A stretch of 29,568 bases of DNA, taken from contig CAXYYO010000041.1 in NCBI GenBank assembly GCA_964293305.1, positions 1 to 29,568 on the forward strand, read 5' to 3'. Under the pieces are notes generated by a model, which was not told the DNA's origin, did no database searches, and saw only the letters and a list, made by a program, of their open reading frames with translations. The stretch's first letter is position 1. Every line of letters starts with the position of its first letter. This DNA comes from CALAGJ01 sp964293305. Its GTDB lineage: Bacteria; Bacteroidota; Bacteroidia; Chitinophagales; Chitinophagaceae. Below, one piece after another: positions 1 to 6,313 of the stretch. The position numbers and the translations under genes are program-made.

Positions 1-41
1 TGATCTATGATGGTATGGGCAATTTTGAATTCTCACCGTAG
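1..41 (+). CDS. 3' end of the preceding cassette gene (partial)
   Basis: An open frame enters from the left edge and ends with TAG at 39-41. It encodes the tail IYDGMGNFEFSP. It stops just before the attC edge at 48-54, as the ORFs of the following cassettes do, so I infer it is the C-terminus of the previous cassette's gene. Too little is present to name a product, and another frame could be the real one. Confidence 0.4.
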   Translation, partial: IYDGMGNFEFSP

Positions 42-47
42 GTGTTG

Positions 48-241
48 CTTGAACATTGGGTTTTGTGCAAGTGTGGCTTGACAAACAAACATCAGCCAAT
101 TGCATATCCAGGCTGTGGTTCGGGCTGGACAAACATCGCTGAACATTTTATCTTAACTTCAACTTTATATTTTCAATCAGCAGCGGCTGTGGGCGGACGG
201 AATACTAATGCCACACCTGCACAAAGCCCTGCCCGTTAGCG
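48..241 (+). repeat. attC-like cassette recombination site 1 (about 194 bp)
   Basis: This is an imperfect palindrome between a left box ending in AAC (48-54) and a right box GTTAGCG (235-241). The left arm reads ATTGGGTTTTGTGCAAGTGT and the right arm GCCACACCTGCACAAAGCCC. The two pair over TTTGTGC and GTGTGGC with few mismatches. The centre carries the segment TATATTTTCAATCAGCAGCGG, seen again in sites 2 and 4. The right box is the reverse complement of the box ending the dioxygenase gene downstream, the R'/R'' relation of integron cassettes. A 65-codon open frame inside the palindrome is not a gene. Confidence 0.82.
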
Positions 242-278
242 GTTATTTTATAGCGACATCCTAAAAATCATAAAAGAC

Positions 279-1280
279 ATGGCAGACAAAGAACAAAATA
301 GAAGAAAATTTCTTACCAATTTGGGCTTGACAGCCGGTGTAGGAATTATTGGGTCAAGCTTTATAAAACCCATTCCAGACTTATCTGCCGAAGATTGCAA
401 GACAACACCTATTTTAGAGTTAGGGCCATTTGCAGTAATGAAATACCGAAAGCAAGCTGACCACGATATTGATTTGACACAAATAGACGGGAATGCAGGT
501 GTTGCATTTGGACAAATTATAATAGTATATGGAAAGATAACAGACAAGAATTGCAAGCCAATACATTCAGCTATTGTAGAAATATGGTCAGCCAATCACT
601 ATGGAAAATATCATCATGAGTATGATAAAAGTGAACGGCAAGACGACCCAAATTTTCAAGGTTGGGGGCAAGCAATTACAAATGAATTGGGAGAGTATAA
701 ATTCAAGACAATATATCCAGGTCCGTATGGTTCAAGAACGAGACACATTCACTATAAAGTTTCTAAAAGAAACTATCATGAACTTACAACACAACTATTT
801 TTTGAAGGAGAAGCCAAAAACAGCAAGGATTTTATTTTAAGCTCATTTCCTCATGACGAACAACAACTGATTACCCGACCACTAATAGACAAAGATGATA
901 TAAAGCTAGTTGAGTTCAATATTACTTTAGATGAAGTTCAAAAAGGTAGTTTGCCAGAAAAAGTACTTAAAGAGTATATCGGAAAATATACTTTAAAAAA
1001 TGCTCCATTTGACATGCAGAAGTTTATGAAAATGGCAATGGGCATTGAGGTAACCAACTTTGACTTTGAAATAACTCATAAAAAAAACCAATTGTTTATG
1101 ACGTTATCGTTTTATCCAACTATCGAACTTGGATGGAATGCTAAAGACGAGTTTCAGTCTTGGTCTTTTAGTAACACTTTTATAAGGTTTAGAAGAGATG
1201 ACAATGGAAAAGTTGTTGGATTGAGATTGCACTTTGGCGAAGACGACTATGTGGAAGCAGCGAAGAAAAACAACCGCTAA
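279..1280 (+). CDS. Tat-exported intradiol dioxygenase-like protein with a C-terminal DUF3471-like domain (cassette 1)
   Basis: The 333-residue protein starts with a twin-arginine signal (NRRKFL, residues 7-12, then a hydrophobic stretch to about 30), so export to the periplasm folded with its metal is likely. Residues about 75-165 form an intradiol ring-cleavage dioxygenase fold. The expected Fe(III) ligands are visible as Tyr111 (in GKYHH), Tyr150 (in GPY), His156 and His158 (in HIH). By family it would open a catechol-type ring between the hydroxyls; the substrate is unknown. Residues about 230-330 resemble DUF3471, with EYIGKYTL near the start and GKVVGLRLH near the end, an unusual partner for this fold. 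The gene fills a cassette bounded by GTTAGCGGTT at 235-244 and its exact reverse complement at 1272-1281. Its TAA stop lies inside the closing box. No promoter of its own was found, so read-through or a cassette promoter is likely. Confidence 0.8.
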   Translation: MADKEQNRRKFLTNLGLTAGVGIIGSSFIKPIPDLSAEDCKTTPILELGPFAVMKYRKQADHDIDLTQIDGNAGVAFGQIIIVYGKITDKNCKPIHSAIVEIWSANHYGKYHHEYDKSERQDDPNFQGWGQAITNELGEYKFKTIYPGPYGSRTRHIHYKVSKRNYHELTTQLFFEGEAKNSKDFILSSFPHDEQQLITRPLIDKDDIKLVEFNITLDEVQKGSLPEKVLKEYIGKYTLKNAPFDMQKFMKMAMGIEVTNFDFEITHKKNQLFMTLSFYPTIELGWNAKDEFQSWSFSNTFIRFRRDDNGKVVGLRLHFGEDDYVEAAKKNNR

Positions 1281-1467
1281 CATTGGGTTTTATGCAAGTT
1301 GGGCTCGACATTGTAATATCAGCCAATTGCAAATCCAAGCTTCAGTTCGGTCAGACGAATTACTATCAACTTTTGTACTTAAATTCATCAAAATATTTTC
1401 AATCAGCACCGGTTATCGGCAGTCGGAATTCTAATTCCCAACCTGCATAAAGCCCTGCTCGTTGGCA
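1275..1467 (+). repeat. attC-like cassette recombination site 2 (about 193 bp)
   Basis: The site runs from R'' CGCTAAC (1275-1281) to R' GTTGGCA (1461-1467). The left arm ATTGGGTTTTATGCAAGTTG pairs with the right arm CCCAACCTGCATAAAGCCC. TATGCA/TGCATA here replaces TGTGCA/TGCACA of sites 1 and 4, so both arms changed together. The centre again has ATATTTTCAATCAGCA. The box GTTGGCAGAA (1461-1470) recurs as its exact reverse complement at 2185-2194, closing cassette 2. Together with the short leader to 1597, this accounts for the gap between the two cassette genes. Confidence 0.85.
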
Positions 1468-1597
1468 GAAATAGATTTACCGTTTCAATAATCTAACGCA
1501 ACTTTTGTTTTTGAAACGGCATGTAACCAGCTATTATCCGAGAGTGTCATTTACAAAAAAAATATAAATTCACATTTCTAAATCTAAAAAAAATAAT

Positions 1598-2074
1598 ATG
1601 ACAACTAAAAAGACAAAAATCAAAACACCAAAACTTACGATTGAAAGTTTACAAAATGAAATTGAATTACTTAGGTACGAACTTTACTCTCTTAAAGAGG
1701 TTATTAAGTTACCGTTTACTACCGAGAGATCAAATTATTTAAAATACCAAATTTCATTTATACCTATATCCCAGCCACACGAAGACACATACAAAGTAAA
1801 GATAATTGGACAATCATTTAGTACACCAAGTTTAGGCTATAACCCTATAATATATCAGCAAGCTATAATTTATGTAGAAATTACTGCTGATAGAAGAAAT
1901 AATTGGCGTATCAAATCTATTCATAAAGCAGAAATAGATTTAAACGGACAGTTTAATATTGACATTGAAATACCTAATATAAGTATAAATAGAAATGCTC
2001 TTTCAGACTTAAGAATAAAAGCTGTGGATACTAAAACAGGCTTCATTTCTAATAACCTTTTCCCTTTTAACTAA
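1598..2074 (+). CDS. hypothetical protein with an N-terminal coiled coil (cassette 2)
   Basis: I do not recognise this 158-residue protein. There is no signal peptide. The start is very lysine-rich, residues about 14-36 form a heptad-like leucine pattern suggesting a short coiled coil, and the rest alternates polar and hydrophobic residues like a beta-sandwich. A cytoplasmic protein is likely. It is the only ORF of a cassette running from GTTGGCAGAA (1461-1470) to its exact reverse complement (2185-2194). About 110 bp of AT-rich DNA separates its stop from that closing box, more than in cassette 1. It is very AT-rich compared with the housekeeping genes to the right, consistent with a separate origin. 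Confidence 0.7.
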   Translation: MTTKKTKIKTPKLTIESLQNEIELLRYELYSLKEVIKLPFTTERSNYLKYQISFIPISQPHEDTYKVKIIGQSFSTPSLGYNPIIYQQAIIYVEITADRRNNWRIKSIHKAEIDLNGQFNIDIEIPNISINRNALSDLRIKAVDTKTGFISNNLFPFN

Positions 2075-2187
2075 AGTTCACCTTTCGCAAATGTGACTTC
2101 ACTCCAAATTAAAGGACGTTATAATTTGGCGACAAATTTATAGGACGAAATAACTTTAGATTTTTTATAATGTAAAAAGTATACTTC

Positions 2188-2383
2188 TGCCAACATTGCG
2201 TTTGGCAATATGGTGGCAGTCGGAAGCCCAATGAGCATTTAGTTCGCTATTGGGCTTTCATTTCGGCTTAACAAACATTGCTGAACATTGATAAGTTATA
2301 TTTATCTTTGGTACAAAGCCAAGCAGCGGTTCCGGGCGGAAGAATTTCAAATTCCACCACATCGCCAAGCGCTATCGTTGCCT
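2188..2383 (+). repeat. attC-like cassette recombination site 3 (about 196 bp, divergent sequence)
   Basis: The site runs from R'' TGCCAAC (2188-2194) to R' GTTGCCT (2377-2383). The arms are ATTGCGTTTGGCAATATGG and CCACATCGCCAAGCGC, which pair with one another. They differ in sequence from the arms of sites 1, 2 and 4, while overall length and fold are kept. The box GTTGCCTGCT (2377-2386) is matched exactly in reverse complement at 3745-3754 after the peptidase gene. This site and a short leader fill the space from 2075 to 2432. Confidence 0.82.
2278..2310 (+). promoter_or_regulatory. possible Bacteroidota promoter inside attC site 3
   Basis: TATCTTTG at 2303-2310 fits the Bacteroidota -7 element TAnnTTTG. 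A TTG lies at 2278-2280, 22 bp upstream, slightly longer than the usual 19-21. If real, it would drive the S37-like peptidase of cassette 3 from within the recombination site. Confidence 0.3.
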
Positions 2384-2432
2384 GCTATGTTATTGGACAC
2401 CCTGAAATTCAAAATACTTTAAACAGAAACAT

Positions 2433-3731
2433 ATGAATAAATATTTTTTAATTATCTCATTCATTTTTACGACAACAGCGTTTGGGCAAAGTAAAGATCA
2501 AACAAAATTGGATTCTATTTTCAAACAAATTCCAGACATTAGCATACTACAATTTGCTCAAACCAAAAATGGACTTTTTTGTGCTTTATCAATCAAACAG
2601 CCAATTGACCATAAAGACACAACTAAAGGTTTCTTTAAACAAAGAGTTATCTTAATACACAGGAGTTTTGACAAAATAATGGCTATGGAAACAAATGGAT
2701 ACGAAATTAATTATCAAAATTCAGGGAATGAAATTGAACAACAATTAGGTTCTAATTACTTAGATATAGAACACAGATATTTTGGAAAATCAAAACCAGA
2801 TTCTTTGCAGTGGAAATATTTAACTTATGAGCAAGAAGCAAATGATTTACATCATATCAACCAAGTTTTTAAAAGTATTTACAAGAGTAAATGGATAAGT
2901 ATGGGTTATAGCAGAGGAGGACAGAATGCTATACACTATAAATACTTTTTTCCAAACGATGTTGATGCGACAATTCCAATTGTAGCATCTATTCAGGAAG
3001 ATTACATTGACAAACGTTTTTTTAAATTTTTAGACACAATAGGAACTAAAGAATGTAGAGATAAAATATTGGCGGTTCAACAATTTGTACTAAGTAACAA
3101 AAAACAAGCAATTGACAAATTAAAATGGTACTCAAAAGGACAAGGTCTCACCTTTGATTATATCGGAAGTATTGAAAAAGCACTTGAATATTGTGTATTA
3201 GAATATTCTTTTGCATTTTGGCAATTTGGCGGAGATTGCTCAAAAATACCAACTAATAAAAATTTAGACGACTATTTAGAAAATGTACTTGAAGTTTCGA
3301 GTTTAGATTACACAGGAGACAAAAAAGCTGCAGAATTATTCCCTCACTATTATATGTCTGAAACACAAAGCGGCTATTATGGTTATGACTTAACAAATTT
3401 TTCAAAATACTTAAAGTATTTTAATGGGCATCCTTCTGCTAATTTGCCACCAAAAGATGTGAAGTATAATGCATTTGATAATAGCTATTTAAAGAACTTA
3501 ATCAAATGGCTTGATGAGAAAGGTAACAATATCATTTACATTAATGGTTCTCTTGACCCTTATTCATCTTGCAGAATTATTCCATCAAAAAAAGTCAATT
3601 CTAAAAGTTATTATTTAAACAATAAAGACCACGTTGCAGCTCAAAGTTTTAAAAGTATGACAAGCGAAATGAAAAAAGATTTTAGTGAAACGTTAAGTAA
3701 AATGCTTGGACAAACCGTAGAGTTTAAATGA
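2433..3731 (+). CDS. secreted serine peptidase, S37 (PS-10)-like (cassette 3)
   Basis: The 432-residue protein opens with a signal peptide (hydrophobic residues 5-15, probable cleavage after AFG near residue 18), so it acts in the periplasm or outside the cell. The alpha/beta-hydrolase peptidase triad is visible: Ser160 in GYSRGG, Asp375 in GSLDPYSS and His400 in KDHVA. The early motif QPIDH and overall length fit the S37 tripeptidyl aminopeptidase family rather than ordinary lipases, and S28 is the main alternative. It would trim short peptides from the N-terminus of secreted substrates. It is strongly AT-rich and fills a cassette from GTTGCCTGCT (2377-2386) to the exact reverse complement at 3745-3754, 14 bp after its stop. 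An IS110-family element inserted directly after that box. Confidence 0.78.
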   Translation: MNKYFLIISFIFTTTAFGQSKDQTKLDSIFKQIPDISILQFAQTKNGLFCALSIKQPIDHKDTTKGFFKQRVILIHRSFDKIMAMETNGYEINYQNSGNEIEQQLGSNYLDIEHRYFGKSKPDSLQWKYLTYEQEANDLHHINQVFKSIYKSKWISMGYSRGGQNAIHYKYFFPNDVDATIPIVASIQEDYIDKRFFKFLDTIGTKECRDKILAVQQFVLSNKKQAIDKLKWYSKGQGLTFDYIGSIEKALEYCVLEYSFAFWQFGGDCSKIPTNKNLDDYLENVLEVSSLDYTGDKKAAELFPHYYMSETQSGYYGYDLTNFSKYLKYFNGHPSANLPPKDVKYNAFDNSYLKNLIKWLDEKGNNIIYINGSLDPYSSCRIIPSKKVNSKSYYLNNKDHVAAQSFKSMTSEMKKDFSETLSKMLGQTVEFK

Positions 3732-3780
3732 CAAGAAGAAACACAGCAGGCAACACGAACTGTGTAAAAAATCAAATAAA

Positions 3781-4758
3781 TCAGGCAATATTTTTTTGGT
3801 AGTTATCTTGATACAGTACACCAGATTTAACTACACCAAAAACCTGCTTTAATAATTTGTTACACACAGCAATAAGTGCTAGTTTTTTATTCTTTCCATT
3901 TGCCACCAATCGGTCATATAATTGTTTGCAAGCTGCATTGGTTGCTTTGGCATTGAGGGCACACATATATAGTGTGTGTCTGAGTTGTTTGCCCCCGATT
4001 TTAGAGATACGTACTCTACCCCTGATACTTTTACCACTGGTAAATTCTTTAGGACTAAGGCCGGCATAACTGATCAATTGTTGATAAGTTTCGGTATGTT
4101 TAAATGCCTGCGTAAATACGATTAAAATAGCCGTAGCCCGCTTACCTATACCTTTTACGCTGCTCACCCGTTTTACCAGTTCGGGTTGCCAGGCGTTTAA
4201 TTTTTTGATCAACTCAAGTTCTAATATTTTAAGTTCGCTGCGCAATGTTTTGATAATTGTTTGATACGATTTGACTACCGCCCTTTTATCAATATTTAAT
4301 AGTTTAAGCGCATACATTTTATTGTTGACAGCGGTTATTTCATGCGTTATGGATTCAATGGCATTGTTGAGTGATTTGCACTCAAAGTATTGCTGACAGG
4401 GCATTTGGTACTGGGCAGGCTTTCTTTCTATACCATACAGGCAAATGTGTTTAGCATCTATTTTGTCGCTCTTGCTACGCTCTAGGTTCATTTGAATATA
4501 GCGCTTGATTTGTAGTGCATTTACTACACTATAGTTACAGTGGTTTTCATGCAAAAAGAAACACAGAGGCAAGTGAAAGGCACCGGTACTTTCCATTACA
4601 AAGTGACAGTTGTTGCCCCCAATTTTAAGTAAGGATTTAAAACCAGCAACTGTATTACTGAGTTCATGATGGGTCAGTTCACCATTTGATGTTTGTACAC
4701 AAATGTTGAAAGTGGTGGCACTCATATCAATACCACAGTACAATGTAGAGTAATTCAT
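3781..4758 (-). CDS. IS110-family DEDD transposase (RNA-guided recombinase)
   Basis: The 325-residue protein has the two parts of IS110-type recombinases. The N-terminal RuvC-like DEDD domain shows Asp11 (GIDMS), Glu56 (MEST), Asp98 and Asp101 (SKSDKIDAKH). The C-terminal Tnp_IS110 domain shows a helix-hairpin-helix-like VKGIGKRATA (about 201-210), YAGLSP, and the catalytic serine region SGKSIRG, with Ser241 the probable nucleophile. All expected catalytic residues are present and the frame is intact, so the gene may be active. The family inserts at sites selected by a bridge RNA transcribed from the leader of the element, and such a leader lies directly upstream. Other attC sites in this window carry the same target sequence. 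Confidence 0.93.
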   Translation of the reverse strand: MNYSTLYCGIDMSATTFNICVQTSNGELTHHELSNTVAGFKSLLKIGGNNCHFVMESTGAFHLPLCFFLHENHCNYSVVNALQIKRYIQMNLERSKSDKIDAKHICLYGIERKPAQYQMPCQQYFECKSLNNAIESITHEITAVNNKMYALKLLNIDKRAVVKSYQTIIKTLRSELKILELELIKKLNAWQPELVKRVSSVKGIGKRATAILIVFTQAFKHTETYQQLISYAGLSPKEFTSGKSIRGRVRISKIGGKQLRHTLYMCALNAKATNAACKQLYDRLVANGKNKKLALIAVCNKLLKQVFGVVKSGVLYQDNYQKNIA

Positions 4759-4825
4759 TTTTTCTTTTTTTTAATGATTTAATGAGATTAATTTTACAGG
4801 GCAAAACAAAAAATGGAAGAACAAA

Positions 4826-4961
4826 CTTACACTGGCTATCATCCTAACACAAGCTCTATAAAATGGCTTAACGAACTGTACAGCATTTGTGTAAGAAAGG
4901 GGCAGGGATAAGCGTGTTAGACAAGCTCTTGGCTTATTGGGTTTGACTACCTTATTCTGCC
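4826..4961 (-). ncRNA. predicted bridge RNA of the IS110 element with target and donor guide loops
   Basis: Read on the minus strand, two stem-loops follow one another. The first has an outer stem 4951-4961 with 4901-4912, an inner hairpin 4932-4935 with 4923-4926, and guides on either side. AAACCCAAT (4944-4936) is identical to the target flank at 5032-5024, and CTAACAC (4920-4914) pairs with GTGTT at 3756-3752. The second has an outer stem 4895-4889 with 4832-4826, an inner hairpin 4869-4866 with 4854-4851, and two donor guides. ACAGTTCGT (4879-4871) is identical to the element's own end at 3763-3755, and TAGGAT (4846-4841) pairs with the other end at 5025-5020. The order left target, right target, left donor, right donor is that of IS621. 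The RNA ends are not defined. Confidence 0.75.
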
Positions 4962-5238
4962 TCTGTTCTTTCAAAATATTTGTCCTGAAAATATTGTTAA
5001 AAATAATAAAAAGCAAACATAGGATTGGGTTTTGTGCAAGTTGGGCAGAAGGAATAACAATGAGCATTTGAAATTCTGTTCAGCTATAGTTCGGGCTTGA
5101 CAAACAACATTGAGCATTAGTTCTTAACTTCAAATTTATATTTTCAATCAGCAGCGGTTACGGGCAGAAGGAATACTAATTCCCAACCTGCACAAAGCCC
5201 TGCTAGTTGGGCGTCAGCTTTTAGACACATCACCACAA

Positions 5239-5772
5239 ATGACAAGCTCAAATAGAAATATTTTTATTTTACTTCTGACTGTGATTTTTTTTCATTCTTG
5301 TCATTCCCAAGACAAAACTCAAAATGACAAACACGAATTAGAATTAACTGCGACACTTGGTGGGATTATTTACTTGGACACAACTACTACAATACATATT
5401 GCGACAACACTTTTCAATCCGACAAAAGACACTTTGAGTTTTGTTACAATGACTTGCTCATATGAAGACTTGTTTTTGACAGATACATCTATCTTCAAAG
5501 TGCAATCTCGTTACGACTGCTTTAGTAACTACCCAACCGTAACGTATATTCCACCAGGAGAAAAACTTGACCAATTCATTATGGTCAAGCCATCAACCAA
5601 AGGCACAAAAATTATTGATAATAAACTGCGAATTGGAATGTATTTACTGACCCCTAAAAAGGAAAACGGCTTTGACGGAATTATTAAGCAATATGAAAAT
5701 CGACAGAACGCAAAAGTCATTTGGAGTAATGAACTTGACTTGAAACGACTTTATAGAAGACTATACAAATAA
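5239..5772 (+). CDS. small lipoprotein of unknown function (cassette 4)
   Basis: The 177-residue protein begins with a lipoprotein signal whose lipobox ends at Cys21 (FHSC), so it should be lipid-anchored in the envelope. The mature part looks like one all-beta, Ig-like domain (ATTLFNPTKDTLSFV, then a region with TYIPPGEKL), a pattern seen in many Bacteroidota lipoproteins and not diagnostic. It contains a pair of further cysteines in the TCSYEDLF and RYDCFS segments that could form a disulfide. It occupies a cassette from GTTGGGCG (5206-5213) to the exact reverse complement CGCCCAAC (5779-5786), only 6 bp after its stop. I cannot assign a function. Confidence 0.75.
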   Translation: MTSSNRNIFILLLTVIFFHSCHSQDKTQNDKHELELTATLGGIIYLDTTTTIHIATTLFNPTKDTLSFVTMTCSYEDLFLTDTSIFKVQSRYDCFSNYPTVTYIPPGEKLDQFIMVKPSTKGTKIIDNKLRIGMYLLTPKKENGFDGIIKQYENRQNAKVIWSNELDLKRLYRRLYK

Positions 5773-5779
5773 GCCGAAC

Positions 5780-5885
5780 GCCCAACATTTAGACGGATAG
5801 CCAACTGCCCCCAGTAAAGAGTCATTTAGTGTCCTTAGAACAAGTTATTATAAAACGAATTGGGGCTGTTGGCTATCCGTTGATC
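5780..5885 (+). repeat. attC-like site 5, terminal and shorter (about 106 bp)
   Basis: R'' GCCCAAC (5780-5786) fits the RYYYAAC consensus, and its reverse complement GTTGGGC (5206-5212) fits GTTRRRY. After seven bases comes CGGATAGCCAACTGCCCC (5793-5810), matched at 17 of 18 positions by GGGGCTGTTGGCTATCCG (5862-5879). R' would be GTTGATC at 5879-5885. This site is about half the length of the others, close to the size of classical attC sites, and lacks the shared central segment. No reverse complement of GTTGATC follows to the right, so it appears to be the distal end of the array. Confidence 0.75.
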
Positions 5886-6267
5886 AAAAACGTCGGCCAT
5901 TCTATGAGGTATTGCTAGTGGGTGGGTAGTATAGCATTTTGGTTTGCTATAAGGAAGAACTATGTATTGATTTTTTTCATAGTTCGTTGCTTGTTTTTAC
6001 GATTGGTTTTTGTGAGCCTCTACTCCTTGCATCTTCTGATAATAAGGGCAGATGATTGTAGTACATCGATTATATCATTTGGATTTAGACTATATGAATT
6101 AGGATTTTTAATTTTTTGTGTTTTATGGTAACTTCATTTCACAAATAATGACAGGAAGTCCATCATCATTGCCCGTAGGGCAAAAATTGATAATTTATTT
6201 TGCCATCAAACACTAGTTTTCATGGTGCTTAAAAAAATATCTTTATCTAAATATTTCCTTATACTCA
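5886..6267. other. gap after the cassette array, with two adjacent hairpins
   Basis: There is no convincing gene here. A 69-codon frame at 5922-6131 is hydrophobic and rich in Phe and Leu, as random AT-rich DNA is. Two perfect short inverted repeats sit next to each other: TATAGCA/TGCTATA (5930-5936 with 5945-5951) and GAACTATG/CATAGTTC (5957-5964 with 5978-5985). They could end transcription leaving the array, although no U-run follows directly. Confidence 0.5.
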
Positions 6268-6295
6268 TTGACGATGATTGATATCTTTACATTTG
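6268..6295 (+). promoter_or_regulatory. putative promoter of the deoxyhypusine synthase homologue
   Basis: TACATTTG (6288-6295) matches TAnnTTTG, with TTGAC starting at 6268, 17 bp upstream. That is slightly shorter than the usual spacer. The expected transcription start lies about 10-15 bp before the ATG at 6314. Confidence 0.45.
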
Positions 6296-6313
6296 TACCC
6301 AAAATAATTGTAT

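Larger units (their letters stand above)
3755..5023 (-). mobile_element. IS110-family insertion sequence (about 1.27 kb)
   Basis: The element holds one DEDD transposase gene on the minus strand, a long non-coding leader upstream of it (4759-5023) and a short tail (3755-3780). This layout is that of the IS110 group, not the IS1111 group, whose long non-coding part is downstream. There are no terminal inverted repeats. Ends were set by comparison with uninterrupted attC sites 1 and 2 and may be off by about 2 bases: AC at 3755-3756 and AT at 5024-5025 are the candidate core dinucleotides. Confidence 0.82.
3748..5212 (+). repeat. attC-like site 4, split by an IS110-family insertion
   Basis: The left remnant is R'' AGGCAAC (3748-3754). 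The right part resumes at 5024 with ATTGGGTTTTGTGCAAGTTG and ends in CCCAACCTGCACAAAGCCC and R' GTTGGGC (5206-5212). Removing 3755-5023 restores a site of about 196 bp, the same length as sites 1-3. The centre again has TATATTTTCAATCAGCAGCGG. The insertion point is exactly between the AAC box and the first arm. R'' is therefore moved more than 1.2 kb from the rest of the site, which should disable it for cassette excision. Confidence 0.8.

Noticed and set aside
42..239. 65-codon open frame with start at 42
   Set aside because: It lies within attC site 1 and follows the palindrome, with no conserved residues.
3755..5023. IS1111-group assignment of the attC-inserted element
   Set aside because: The long non-coding part is upstream of the transposase and no terminal inverted repeats are visible, which is the IS110-group layout.
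4771..5067. 98-codon minus-strand frame across the IS leader and the right part of attC site 4
   Set aside because: It overlaps the predicted bridge RNA and crosses the end of the IS, so coding is unlikely.
48..5885. Array could be a CRISPR or a simple tandem duplication
   Set aside because: The units are long and of different content, each has its own ORF, and the matching boxes are specific to each unit, which fits cassettes and not CRISPR or duplication.
5922..6131. 69-codon hydrophobic open frame
   Set aside because: The composition is that of AT-rich chance frames, with no start context and overlap with hairpins.
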